Shown: one piece after another, positions 44,708 through 54,575 of the stretch | Position numbering within the stretch: the first letter of the stretch is position 1 | Layout of the letters: each line of letters starts with the position of its first letter | Assembly: GCF_030864355.1 (NCBI RefSeq) | Contig: NC_083398.1 | Coordinates: forward strand, 1,922,001-1,986,000 | DNA length: 64,000 nucleotides | Source: Cutaneotrichosporon cavernicola | Taxonomy: Eukaryota; Basidiomycota; Tremellomycetes; Trichosporonales; Trichosporonaceae | Direction of reading: 5' to 3' | The notes under the pieces: model-generated | Told to the model about the DNA's origin: nothing | The model's database searches: none | What the model saw: only the letters and a program-made list of their open reading frames with translations | Translations under genes and position numbers: made by a program

Positions 44708-45092
44708 GATGTTGTTGCGAGTAGGTGTCGCTGTCTCCAGTCAGTGCTGTTCTAATATCCATGTTGGCAGCAAGTCTGGCAACAGCCATGACTTCCTGGA
44801 GGCCCACATCAGAAACCCCTTCGACTTGTACCCACCCCCACATCCACTGCCCACATCGCCCACCTCCACCGCCCACACTCCCACGCCACGACACTAAACC
44901 AGACCCTGCCCACACGACTACCCCACAATGTTATCTTTGAGACACCATCCAGTAATAGCCGCAGCGTACGAGCGTGCATTCCTTGATACAGGGTGGTCAT
45001 TGGCGGCGGTTGCGACGCCATCCGGTCCATCGAACGCTTCATTATAATAGGGGCCTCACTGGGCCCCGCCTTGTTCTGCCCACCATCACACC
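44708..45092. promoter_or_regulatory. Oxygenase/permease divergent promoter
   Basis: 385 bp between two start codons, with exact CGCCCAC at 44857-44863 and 44880-44886 within a C-rich stretch of CCCAC repeats. An AT element (TTATAATA, about 45040) lies some 50 bases before the permease ATG. Confidence 0.6.
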
Positions 45093-46900
45093 ATGGCATC
45101 AACAACTGCTCACGAGCTCCACCCCAGTGGTCAAACAACATCTCGCTGGAAGGCTTTTGCTAAACGCCTGGAATGCCCCGTCGACGAGGATGGAGGATAC
45201 GTTAATGATAGATGGACCAACCGTGACTTGATTCCGATTCCTCCAGACAGGAGGACATATAAGATTTGGTCATTTGTTGTGAGTTTCAGTTCCAGTTCAT
45301 TGTTCCCTGACAGTCCCCGCAAAAACTTACCCCAGATTTACTGGTTCGTCTCGGGTGCATGCATTAGCGCATACTCGGCAGGCTCGAGCTTGCTTGCATA
45401 TGGCCTCACGGCGCAGCAGGCAATGGCATGCGTCGTAATAGGCGCCATTATCACCGGCATGCTCTCGGTCGTTTCGGGGACTCCTGGTGAGGTCCATCAC
45501 ATCGGTTTCACGGTCGTTTCACGGGTTACCTGGGGCCTGCGTGGCGGATTATTCGTACGTATTTTCGGATGCTGTCTCTGACCGGCCAGCCTGTAGCCTT
45601 GCGTACATTCACGTCTATCTGGTGGTTCGGCATCCAGTCGTATTGGGGCGGTATGGCCGTTGCGCTCATCCTCGGTGGCCTCTCGCCATCCTTCAAGCAT
45701 ATGTATAACCCGATCCCAGAGAGCTCGCACATCACCATTCAGAACCTCATCGGCGTCATCATCTGGTATATCCTGTACATTCCCCTCGTCCTCGTGCCCC
45801 CCGAGAGGCTGCAGCGGCCTTTCGTCATCTCGTCGATCGCGTTCGGAGCTACCCTCATTGGCCTTCTCGCATGGGCGGTTCCCACAGCTGGAGGCGGTGG
45901 CCCGCTCTTCCACACCCAGAACACGGCACCCAGCACATCGTACTCGATGATGCTAGGCATCACGTCTATTCTCTCTGCATGGGGTGCAGGTACCATTGGC
46001 CAGAGCGACTGGGTCCGCTACTCGCAGCGCCGCTACTACCCGATGCTGTCGCAGCTGGTAGCCGCTCCTCTCATGATCACGTTATGTGCCCTCGTTGGCG
46101 TTGTCGTCACGAGTTCCAGCTACCAGATCCTCGGCACGCTGTACTGGTCGCCGATCGAGCTCCTTGGTGCCATCCAGGAACACTACAACTCGTCCCCAGG
46201 CGTACGTGCGGCGGTCATCTTCGCAGGCATCGGGTGCACATGTGCCCAGCTGTCCATCAACGTCCTCCTGAACTCGGTCTCGACAGGCATGGACATGGCT
46301 GGTCTCTGGCCAAAGGTGAGCTGAAAGTGTCAAAAAAGCTGACATCAGTACATCAACATTAGGCGCGGCGCGTACCTCCTCGCAGCGTTCGGCCTGGCGT
46401 CCAACCCATGGCAGATTCTCGCCTCCGCCACAACGTTCCTCAGCGTCATCTCCTTCTTGGGTGTGTTCACGGCCCCCATGACCGGCCTGCTGCTGGCCGA
46501 CTACCTCGTCGTGCGCCGACACCGCGTCAAGATCCCCGACCTCTACAACGGCACACCATCCAGTATCTACTGGTTCTGGCATGGCATCCACTGGCGGGCG
46601 GTGGTGGCGTTCCTTGTGAGCGTGTGGGTATTCTGGCCCGGCTTCATCATGACGATGAAGGACCCCAAGGCGGACAATGGCTGGGTCAAGCTGTTCAACA
46701 TCTCGTTCCTTGTCGGGCTGGGTTTGGGCTTTGTTATCTACCTCGCCATCTGCGTGGTCTCGCCCCCACCGCACTACAAGGAGGGCGACCCGTACCTGGA
46801 CGACGACCTTTACTGCAAAAACGTCAGCGCCGTAGCCCCTACGGACGGTGTCGAGGACGGCAAGCACGATGAGAACGTCACAGTTGTGCCGGTTGCGTAG
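45093..46900 (+). CDS. NCS1-family nucleobase/hydantoin-type permease
   Basis: Four exons (45093-45278, 45336-45554, 45590-46315, 46349-46900) with introns of 57, 35 and 33 nt give 560 residues. The cytosolic N-terminus ends NRDLIPIPPDRRTYKIWSF, the entry to helix 1 in this family. About twelve hydrophobic segments follow, with signature pieces SGTPGEVHHIGFTVVSR, IWWFGIQSYWGG, IGQSDWVRYSQRR and MTGLLLADYLVVRRH. NCS1 (nucleobase-cation symporter 1) proteins import uracil, allantoin, cytosine, purines or hydantoins with protons. Its place beside a hydantoinase makes hydantoin- or pyrimidine-type substrates the leading guess. The C-terminus is hydrophilic with a DDDLYCKN patch. Confidence 0.92.
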
Positions 46901-47174
46901 GAGCTGCGGGAAGGTAGGGGAGAAGCTGGGGGGAATAAGTTGTAGAACCATGTAGGACAGTAGGGATTAGTGGAATGTAGAACTGAACGCATGAAAAGTG
47001 TCTCAACGAAGACAATTTCGGCTGGAGTGCTTGGCTTGGTGCATTCTTCCTACCCACACATTCGTATCCACTGATGAGCCGCCTGTCATTTTCTTACCAT
47101 TTCAATACATCCACAACTATCTAGCACACCCGGGCGCTTCAATGTGCAACTGCGACGTTCTTTGTTGCTATGAT

Positions 47175-48500
47175 CTAATCCCTCGCGGTCCACTTGCCCC
47201 ACTTGTCCGTTTGAGGGGCCATCAGTGCTGCGCGTCCCGAAGCTGTGGTTGCCCAGTCTGCCCGTTGCATTTGGAACACGAGGTCGTCGGTCACAGAGCT
47301 CACTTGCTCAACTTGTTGGAGGCGGAGTCCCACAGTCTTCAGGTGAGGGAAGCCCTCGTGGCTTAAATGTGTCCATTCCGAGAGTAGCCCACGAGCGTAG
47401 GTGCTCACGAACCACATTAACCACTCCTTATCGGTCTCGTCATACCCAAGGTCCTCGAAGCCGACGAGCCGAATGCCTGGACGGTCCTTTAGGGCGGATG
47501 CCACCGCAGCAGTGCTAACAAGGGAAAGCGCACTTAACCAACGCCCAGACCACATCCACACTCCACCCAACGCTTCGAACTCAAAGAGGTTGTATGGGTA
47601 AGGGTCCGACACATTTGGCGGCTCGAACGTGACGGAAAATATTGGGTGGAGGGGCATGTTCCGAAAGAAATAGGGGAAGACGAATGTGATCTCTCCGTTC
47701 GGCCTCACTGCGTCAAGGTACCACGTCTGTCCGAATACAGTTGAAACGCTGCGGTAGCCATGGGGGCCCTCGTAAGGATAACGATGGCGCTGCTGGGCCA
47801 GCATGATCGTGAGTTTGTCGAGCGACGCGTCCGGGAACTTGGGATACGCTGGCATTCCTTGAGCCGGTTTCTTGTCGTCTGTCCAGAAATCACGAAGAAT
47901 CAGGTTGCGCACTCCTTGTAGCCTGTAAAATCCGCACGCTTGGTTGCACCGATTCTGTTCGACCGCCCAGTGCACGTCGTACGGGAGGTTGAGGGTCTGG
48001 AGGTGTGGGAGAGGCGGGAATGTGGGGGTGACGAGGTGAGAGCCGCACTTGACATCTATGTCGGTAACGCTAGTAACCCGTTGGCAGGCAAGAAAACTGT
48101 GCTCGGCTACGCACAGCGTGTGGCAATGATGTGACATCCACTTGCGCCGGAAGACGGGTCGCGCGCCGTCGTTCTTGTCGAGAATGGGGTGGTTGGGACC
48201 ATCGAGAGACAGCGTCGTGGTGAGGGTCACTACCTTGAATAGATGGGGCTTGGAAGCGAGGTACCAATTCTTGTTGACTCGGGTACAGGTTGCGACATCA
48301 TTACGGGGGAGGAAAGAGAGGATGTTGTCGATTACCTCAAGAGGGATGGAGATGGGCAGAAAGACTTCTTGAGCCCATTCCACAGTGGGCCAAGTGGTGT
48401 CTGAGAGGGGAAGAGACTCGTGATCTGGGAGGGGAGGAGTTGTCGAACGGGTGTTGCGGTGGATAGGGCGGGGAGGAGAGTCAAAGAGTTGGAACAGCAT
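47175..48500 (-). CDS. F-box protein, cluster member 1
   Basis: A single exon of 441 residues from MLFQLFDSPP; a TATA-like element about 50 bases upstream (48545-48553) supports this start over the earlier in-frame one. The F-box is at about residues 50-90 (ISIPLEVIDNILSFLPRNDV, then CTRVNKNWYLASKPHLF). It shares a module with its neighbours: ARPVFRRKWMSHHCHTLCV, then PHLQTLNLPYDVHW, CGFYRLQGVRNLILRDF and IRLVGFEDLGYDE. The module probably forms a leucine-rich-like platform for substrate binding. Role in an SCF ligase is inferred. Confidence 0.8.
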   Translation of the reverse strand: MLFQLFDSPPRPIHRNTRSTTPPLPDHESLPLSDTTWPTVEWAQEVFLPISIPLEVIDNILSFLPRNDVATCTRVNKNWYLASKPHLFKVVTLTTTLSLDGPNHPILDKNDGARPVFRRKWMSHHCHTLCVAEHSFLACQRVTSVTDIDVKCGSHLVTPTFPPLPHLQTLNLPYDVHWAVEQNRCNQACGFYRLQGVRNLILRDFWTDDKKPAQGMPAYPKFPDASLDKLTIMLAQQRHRYPYEGPHGYRSVSTVFGQTWYLDAVRPNGEITFVFPYFFRNMPLHPIFSVTFEPPNVSDPYPYNLFEFEALGGVWMWSGRWLSALSLVSTAAVASALKDRPGIRLVGFEDLGYDETDKEWLMWFVSTYARGLLSEWTHLSHEGFPHLKTVGLRLQQVEQVSSVTDDLVFQMQRADWATTASGRAALMAPQTDKWGKWTARD

Positions 48501-49772
48501 TGTTGATGTCGAGATGAGAGGACGGAGAAGTGTTGGGAAGGATTCATATAAATCTCTGAAGGAAGGCTGGAGAGCGTGGTTGACCACTTACTCTCGCCAA
48601 TGACATGGCTACCCAGACCCGAATGTTCATTGTTTATCCATCGTCTTGAGATTCTGGTGATACTAACCTCTGCAGCGAAGTGACTCACGTGGCTCGTCTA
48701 CCGCCACACTCACTGCTTCATTGTCACCAAACCCATCCTGCTGCTTTGTCCCATTTGAACCCACATATTGCTCGCCGTCATGTAGGTGTACAATGGACAG
48801 GATTCTTCTAGCATTCTCGCAGGTGAGCGTATCGATCTGCACTTTGCGTGCTCCGAGCCACGAGTACCGCCTTCCCCTCTGTCGCTGCTGCGACGCCTCT
48901 GACGAGCGAGAAAAGGGAGGCGGTCCTCCAAGACCGGCTCCTAAATTAGGCGTAGTTGGACATTCTACAGAGCTCCTTTCTTCCCACCTGATTTCCGGAA
49001 ACGGCTGGAGGCCGATAGGCTGCGGCTTGGACAGGTGGCCCTGACAGCAATCACTGGGATTGAGGCTGCGCAACGTGGGCTACTGGGAGCAATCCATTCC
49101 GATGGGGCTACTGAAACGCTAAGCATGGAACTAGGCAATTGCACAAGGATGTTGGGGGGCCATGATGGAGCTTTGATGGCAGAAACTCATTGTTCGGATG
49201 GATACATGGCGGGGCTTGTGTATCAGTGCCCTAAAAGACCAAAGTGTCCGAAATGACGGAAATCAGTGACACGCAGCAACGAATTACATGTAACCATTAC
49301 TCCAGAGCGTGGCTTGTTCTTGTTTATTGTTATCTACCGGACCCCACTCCTTGAGCCCGATGAGTGCGGCGATAGTGTATCGTTTTGTCTCCCACCGAGG
49401 GTAAGTGGCACAGCTGAGGTGAGGTGATGAGAAGCACCCTGAAATGACAATGAAGCTTCCACTTCCCAAGAAGAGCACCAGCGACGACTACCTAAACGTA
49501 CCATCGCAGTGCACTATAAAAGACGACCATCTATCCCCAAGTCTTTCAGAACTACATCAACCTCCATTGAGCTCGTCACCGCATCAGCCACACCCGTTTC
49601 TGCCTCTTGCACCAACACTCCTCGGCTACTCGCCACTCTCCCCTTCTTACACTCCTTCCGCTACGCGCCCGCAGCTCAGCTCCTATTTCCCAACACTTAC
49701 ATTGCCGCTCACATTATCTTGCCCAACTCTTCCTCCTTTCTTCACCTCCCTCCCATTTCTCAACTTCTCAAG
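48501..49772. other. Divergent promoter between two F-box genes
   Basis: 1.27 kb with TATA-like elements for both genes (48545-48553 on the minus side; TATAAA at 49515-49520 on the plus side). The latter implies a 5' leader of about 230 nt for the 49773 gene. No gene supported. Confidence 0.45.
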
Positions 49773-50951
49773 ATGAGCTACAAGGTCAGTGACTATGTCG
49801 AGAGCATACCGGACAAAAGCGACAACCCTCTCAAGTGGGCTACCAAGCCTCACTTTCCCAAGCCGGTTCCCGTTGAGGTTGTGAACACCATCCTCTCCTT
49901 CCTTCCCAGGACCTCCCTCTCCCACTGTTCGGGTGTCAACAAAGCATGGTATCTCCTCGCCAAACCCCGCCTGTTTTCCCACGTCAAGCTCGACTCCAAC
50001 CTCCACATCGTCGGGGCCCGTCACCCGACCATCGACCTCAACGTGGGCTCGCGGCCGCTTTTCCGCCGAGTGTGGATGACCAAGTACTGTACCCACCTCA
50101 CCATTGGGAAGCACACACGCTCGTCTCACCTGTGTGGCCATTTCGTCCCTCACCCCTCCCCACTCCCAGAGGACCACATCGCCCCAAAGCCACTCGAGCT
50201 GGGCGAGGGCTGCGCCATGAGCACCTTGCCTGTCCTCCCTGACCTGGAGACCGTCATCATACCGAACGATCCCCACTTGGGTCTCACAGCTCCACAGGCT
50301 GGCGAGAACCCGTGCGGCTTCCACATTCTGCAAGGTTTCCGCCACCTCGTCGTCAGTGACGTCTCAACGTCACTTCTGTCAACCGTTTCCACCTCATTTC
50401 CCCCCCGAACCGCTCGGGAGCTCACCCTCCTCGTGACGCCCCGGTGGAGCCACGAAACGGAACCCAATCCCGTCAAGACGTGGTTCCCTTTACTCCGCCA
50501 GCTGTCACGAGACGGCACGGTGACCTACGTCCACTCGAGCAACAGTTTCACCCCAGATCCAGCCCTACTTCACCCTCCTCTCACTCCCAACCGGGACACT
50601 ACAGGGGGCGTTCCCCAAGGCAACAGACAGTATGGTCCGTTTTGGGATGCTGTGGTCTTAGGGTTCGCCAGATGTGTGCGTCCACATTCGCCACCTGTGC
50701 GTTTCGTGGGGTTCGAGGACCTCGGGATAGCCAACGAGCAGGCTTCTCTGCAGGTGTACTTAAACTGGAGTGTGCACCAGATGATCAAGATCTATGCGAA
50801 GCGCATCGCCGACCCGATTCCCAGCCACATTCTCAGACTCGTGGGAAAGAGCAAGGCGGACACCTGTTCCGCCATGTCCCGTAGCGAGTGGGCTGCTTCT
50901 CCTAGTGGTCTTGCCGCTTTGGCTGCTACTGAAAACAAAGCGTTGGAATGA
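49773..50951 (+). CDS. F-box protein, cluster member 2
   Basis: A single exon of 392 residues starting MSYKVSDYVESI; the frame is open further upstream but has no earlier ATG of good context. The F-box is at about residues 30-70 (VPVEVVNTILSFLPRTSLSH, then CSGVNKAWYLLAKPRLF). The shared module follows: SRPLFRRVWMTKYCTHLTI, PDLETVIIPNDPHLG, CGFHILQGFRHLVVSD and VRFVGFEDLGIAN. It is closest in plan to the 47175 gene on the other side of the shared promoter. Confidence 0.8.
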   Translation: MSYKVSDYVESIPDKSDNPLKWATKPHFPKPVPVEVVNTILSFLPRTSLSHCSGVNKAWYLLAKPRLFSHVKLDSNLHIVGARHPTIDLNVGSRPLFRRVWMTKYCTHLTIGKHTRSSHLCGHFVPHPSPLPEDHIAPKPLELGEGCAMSTLPVLPDLETVIIPNDPHLGLTAPQAGENPCGFHILQGFRHLVVSDVSTSLLSTVSTSFPPRTARELTLLVTPRWSHETEPNPVKTWFPLLRQLSRDGTVTYVHSSNSFTPDPALLHPPLTPNRDTTGGVPQGNRQYGPFWDAVVLGFARCVRPHSPPVRFVGFEDLGIANEQASLQVYLNWSVHQMIKIYAKRIADPIPSHILRLVGKSKADTCSAMSRSEWAASPSGLAALAATENKALE

Positions 50952-51315
50952 GCAAAGGCTAGCCGAAAAATAGGCAATGTACATTCAGGAATGATGCAGA
51001 TAACTTTGACGGACCGGAAGAGAATACCACCATTACAAGTGCGAGACATTTCAGTACCTCTGGGAAAATTGAGTTGAATCGAAGACACACTGAGCCTTTC
51101 CCATCACTTTGAATGAATTGAATCTATTCTCACGATTCAACGATTCAAATCGTCGTGTCACATTGTGTCATCTTTCCTCGTGCAGTCTCTCACTCTTTTT
51201 CTCGTTTTTCCCATCCCACAACGACCTTGGGTTATTTAATCCCCTCTGCCTCCCTCTTCCTCCTTCACCCCTCTCTTCATCTACCTCAACCTTGTCACTG
51301 CCTACTCCAAGAACA
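50952..51315. other. Spacer between F-box genes
   Basis: 3' flank of the 49773 gene and promoter of the 51316 gene. It is pyrimidine-rich (CTCTTTTTCTCG) with a TTATTTAA element at about 51229. No gene seen. Confidence 0.45.
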
Positions 51316-52665
51316 ATGTCCTGCACGGAAACGACTACTGCTGCCGCCTCGCCCACCCGGCGCGTAATTCCTCCTCCACCCCTCCGCGCCGATGTGCTCA
51401 AGAAGGTCCTTCTCAAGCTCTCCAACGATGCCAATGCCGATACCAAGCCCAGGTTCAACCTTCCCCAGAAGGTTCTCAACCACGTTCTGGACTTTGTCCC
51501 GTGTTCTGACCTGGCCCCGCTCCTCACGGTCAACTCGAGCTACTACCGCGCGACCAAGCCCCAGTTCTTCCGCGAGCTCAACCTGACCAAGGACGGCAAG
51601 GTGGGTGGGTGGGGCTACGACCTCGTCGATACGTGGACCGAGGACGGCAGTCGCCCTGTCTTCAAGGTCGAGTGGCTCTCTCGCGTCACTACCGTACTCA
51701 CCATCGAAGCTCACAAGTCGGGTTCCTGCGATTGGCTCTCGCAGCTCGACCTTCCCCTGCTTCACACCATCCGTCTTCCGAACGATGTGCACCGTAGCAT
51801 TGCCAACAAAACTTGCCTCACTCCGTGCGGCATCCACGCTCTCAAGGCTGCCAATGTTGTGCACACCGACCTATCGTGGGACCCTATCCTCGGCACCACC
51901 ACCAACTTCGCCAAGGGAACTGTCCAGACCTACACGGCCTTCCTCGCCGACAACGGCATCCGCCGCGAGCGTCGCTGGGCCGACCCCATGGCTACCGCGT
52001 TCACCTCGACCGTGCGTATCACCTACGTCTTCCCCGTGGTGCCTTTCCCCCGTCGCGAGCCCAAGGCTCCGGTGGCGACTCGCAAGTCCGACGACCTGGA
52101 CAACAAGCATTCCTGTGGCGACCACGACCGTCCCCGTGGCACGGAAAAGCCTATCATCGAATGCCAGCCCCTCGCTGCTATTCCCAAGGGCATGCCATAC
52201 AGCCTGGAAACCTACCGCGAGCTCACGAACGACTGCGACCACAACGGCAACTGCATCCACATCCACTTCCTCAACTGCATTTGGTCCATGAACGACGCGT
52301 TCTGGTGCCACATTCTCACCTCGAAGGCCGAGTTTGTCTTTGTCGGACTGGATGAGCTCGTCAGTTCAATCCTCGTCGACCGCCAGCACACCAAGCGCGC
52401 CGACTCGCACCTGGCCTTCCTGGCCAAGGTCCAGGCTGCCGAGTTCCTCGAACTCGTGAATAGCCTGCACCAAGTTTGTCCTGACGTCGACCGCAAGGAG
52501 GTGGCGCAGTTCGATGCTGCGTTCAAGAAGTACCACTCGGGCGATCTACGCGCACCGTTCCGGGTCATGCGCCACGAGCACTGGCAGCTCAGCTCGGGCG
52601 CCAAGATTGCCATGCTGCGTAAGGACCATGAGAAGTGGCAGCGTGCCCTCGAGCGTCAGTTCTAA
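51316..52665 (+). CDS. F-box protein, cluster member 3
   Basis: A single exon of 449 residues starting MSCTETTTAAAS. The F-box is at about residues 48-90 (FNLPQKVLNHVLDFVPCSDL, then LLTVNSSYYRATKPQFF). The shared module appears as SRPVFKVEWLSRVTTVLTI, PLLHTIRLPNDVHRSI, CGIHALKAANVVHTDL and EFVFVGLDELV. A Cys/His-rich insert (DNKHSCGDHDRPR, then NDCDHNGNCIHIHF) is not in the others and could bind metal, though this is speculative. The gene uses more preferred-looking GC-ending codons than its neighbours. Confidence 0.78.
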   Translation: MSCTETTTAAASPTRRVIPPPPLRADVLKKVLLKLSNDANADTKPRFNLPQKVLNHVLDFVPCSDLAPLLTVNSSYYRATKPQFFRELNLTKDGKVGGWGYDLVDTWTEDGSRPVFKVEWLSRVTTVLTIEAHKSGSCDWLSQLDLPLLHTIRLPNDVHRSIANKTCLTPCGIHALKAANVVHTDLSWDPILGTTTNFAKGTVQTYTAFLADNGIRRERRWADPMATAFTSTVRITYVFPVVPFPRREPKAPVATRKSDDLDNKHSCGDHDRPRGTEKPIIECQPLAAIPKGMPYSLETYRELTNDCDHNGNCIHIHFLNCIWSMNDAFWCHILTSKAEFVFVGLDELVSSILVDRQHTKRADSHLAFLAKVQAAEFLELVNSLHQVCPDVDRKEVAQFDAAFKKYHSGDLRAPFRVMRHEHWQLSSGAKIAMLRKDHEKWQRALERQF

Positions 52666-52841
52666 AATGCTCGGATGCCTTGTAGTTGGCCGAGTAACCT
52701 TTCCGTATGCGCCCGTATCCGTACAAGTATCCTATCATGGAATAGCTATGTTTAGCGAAAGTGAATGGCCATGAGGAAGGTGAATCGCCTCTTTGGACGT
52801 CAGCTGCGCCTGGGCGATGCAATGTAAACACAAGTTCCCAT

Positions 52842-53920
52842 TCAAGGCATGCTAATCAAGCTGAGGTCAACAAACTCAGTCACGAGGCTCACCGTTGTGA
52901 TGTCCCAGTCAGTGATGAGGTTCTCATCCAGCCCATCAAGCTGCGGTCAGCACTGTTCATAGTCCTCCATCGACGTACCTGCTCCATGTCCGCGGCGGAC
53001 AGCTCAAAGTCGAACACGTCCGCGTTCTCAATGATGCGTTTACGTGAAGCCGACTTGGGAATGACAATGTATCCGTGCTGCAGCCCCCAGCGAAGGTGGA
53101 CCTGCGCCGGCGTCTTGGAGTACTTGTCGGCAACCGTCTCGATGACAGGATGCTGGAATCGCATAGCTCTCGCGAGCGGCGCCCATGCCTAACGTCAGTG
53201 GCTGTCTCCATCTCCACCCTCGTCCTGTTCCAGACTTACCTCGAGGATGATACCGTGTTTCTGGCAATTGTCAACATACGCCTTATGCCGCATGAAGGGA
53301 TGCAGGTCAATCTGATTAACGACCGGAAGCTCATCGCCACGCGCGACAATCTCCTCGATGTGCTTAGCTGTCATTTAGCGCGTCCTCAACTGAGACGTAC
53401 GCGAGAAATTCGAAACCCCAATACTCTTGACCAGTCCCTCCTTCTTGGCATCCATCAGCGCCCGCCAAAGATCCTTGCGAAGACCTACGCCCCCGGAAGG
53501 AGCGTGTAGGAGGTACAGGTCAAAGTAGTCCAACCCCGCGCGGGACAGAGACGCGCGCAAGTCTTGCAGTGTCTCGTTGTACCCGCGATTATGCATGAGT
53601 TTCGAGGTGATAAAGATGTCTTGCCGGGATACGTTAGAGCCAGAAGGGGAGGTGAGGAAATCACGCAGTCCGTCGCCGACTGAACCTTCGTTCTCGTACC
53701 ATTCGGCCGTGTCGATGTGACGGTATCCCGCTTCGAGGGCCCATGCTACGGCGGCGCGGGTTTGGCCGTCAGACATCTCGTAGACGCCTAATCCAAAGAC
53801 TGGGGTTAGCGAGGGGACGAGTACGGGAAGGCAGAGAGTCGACGACTCACTGGGTATCTCGCGACCGTCGAGCATCTTGTACGTCGCGGCCAACGACGTT
53901 GGTGTCTTGGATCCAGGCAT
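52842..53920 (-). CDS. Aldo-keto reductase embedded in the F-box array
   Basis: At least five exons. Introns include one ending CTAACCCCAG in the N-terminal part (about 53799-53849), one beginning C|GTACGT after VSNFS, one after ILE (GTAAGT to CTGACGTTAG), and one after DMEQ (GTACGT to GCTGACCGCAG). AKR features: HIDTAEWYENEGSVGDG supplies Asp and Tyr, IFITSKLMHN supplies Lys, YLLHAPSGG supplies His, and VIPKSASRKRIIENADV forms the cofactor loop. The end LDENLITDWD is followed by a short tail to a stop at 52842-52844; the tail could contain a further intron. One GTGGGCG lies upstream (54233-54239), so it might belong to the same regulon as the 34-47 kb cluster. Confidence 0.85.
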
Positions 53921-54575
53921 CTTGATACTGTGGGAAGGTGGGGAGTTGAGACAGAAGATGTCGATGTCGATGTTGAGGTGTGCACTGATAGTGAATTGGG
54001 CGGCGGTATGGGCATGACGGAGATCAGGTGACGCAATTCTGGAGTTTACCACTTGCCCTGGTCAACGTTTGGTTTGGGTGTCATCTCATCGCATCATCAC
54101 ATCGTTCGCGTCTACCTCTGACGATAGCTGGCGACAACCTCCGGATACCCCCCCCCCCCCCCCCCCCCCCGTGACGGGCACCAGTACCAGTGGCATGACG
54201 GCCGCGGCGGACTGACCAGCCAACAAAGCCAAGTGGGCGTCCACAAATGGGCGGCGCACAGGGCGTCTTGGCGGCATCACTCCCTCCCATCTCACCTCGC
54301 TCGCATGTTTTGCCTGGTGGCTTCGCCTCGCACTCACTGTACTATGATGTGAAGCCGGATAGTGTGGCTTGACGGAGCCATCCAGTCCGCCGCGGCGCTT
54401 GTGACTGACACCAAGAGCTGATGCCTTCTAGCTCACATACCCAGCGCCTTGAAGCTCTAGCTCACATACCAAGCGCCTTGAAGCTGGTCGCATGCAGAAT
54501 CCGAACTCACGGGCGTCACTACTATCAAAGCAAACTTCATCTACAGCTCTGAACTGAAGACTAAAACAAAGTCGT
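53921..54575. other. Intergenic with poly-C tract and tandem repeat
   Basis: Promoter side of the aldo-keto reductase and 3' flank of the next F-box gene. It contains a run of 23 C (54148-54170), a single GTGGGCG (54233-54239) and a 29-bp tandem repeat at 54428-54485. No gene seen. Confidence 0.5.
54428..54485. repeat. 29-bp tandem duplication
   Basis: CTAGCTCACATACC.AGCGCC continues to TTGAAGCT and occurs twice head to tail (54428-54456 and 54457-54485) with one difference. It lies about 90 bp beyond the stop of the minus-strand F-box gene. Confidence 0.8.
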
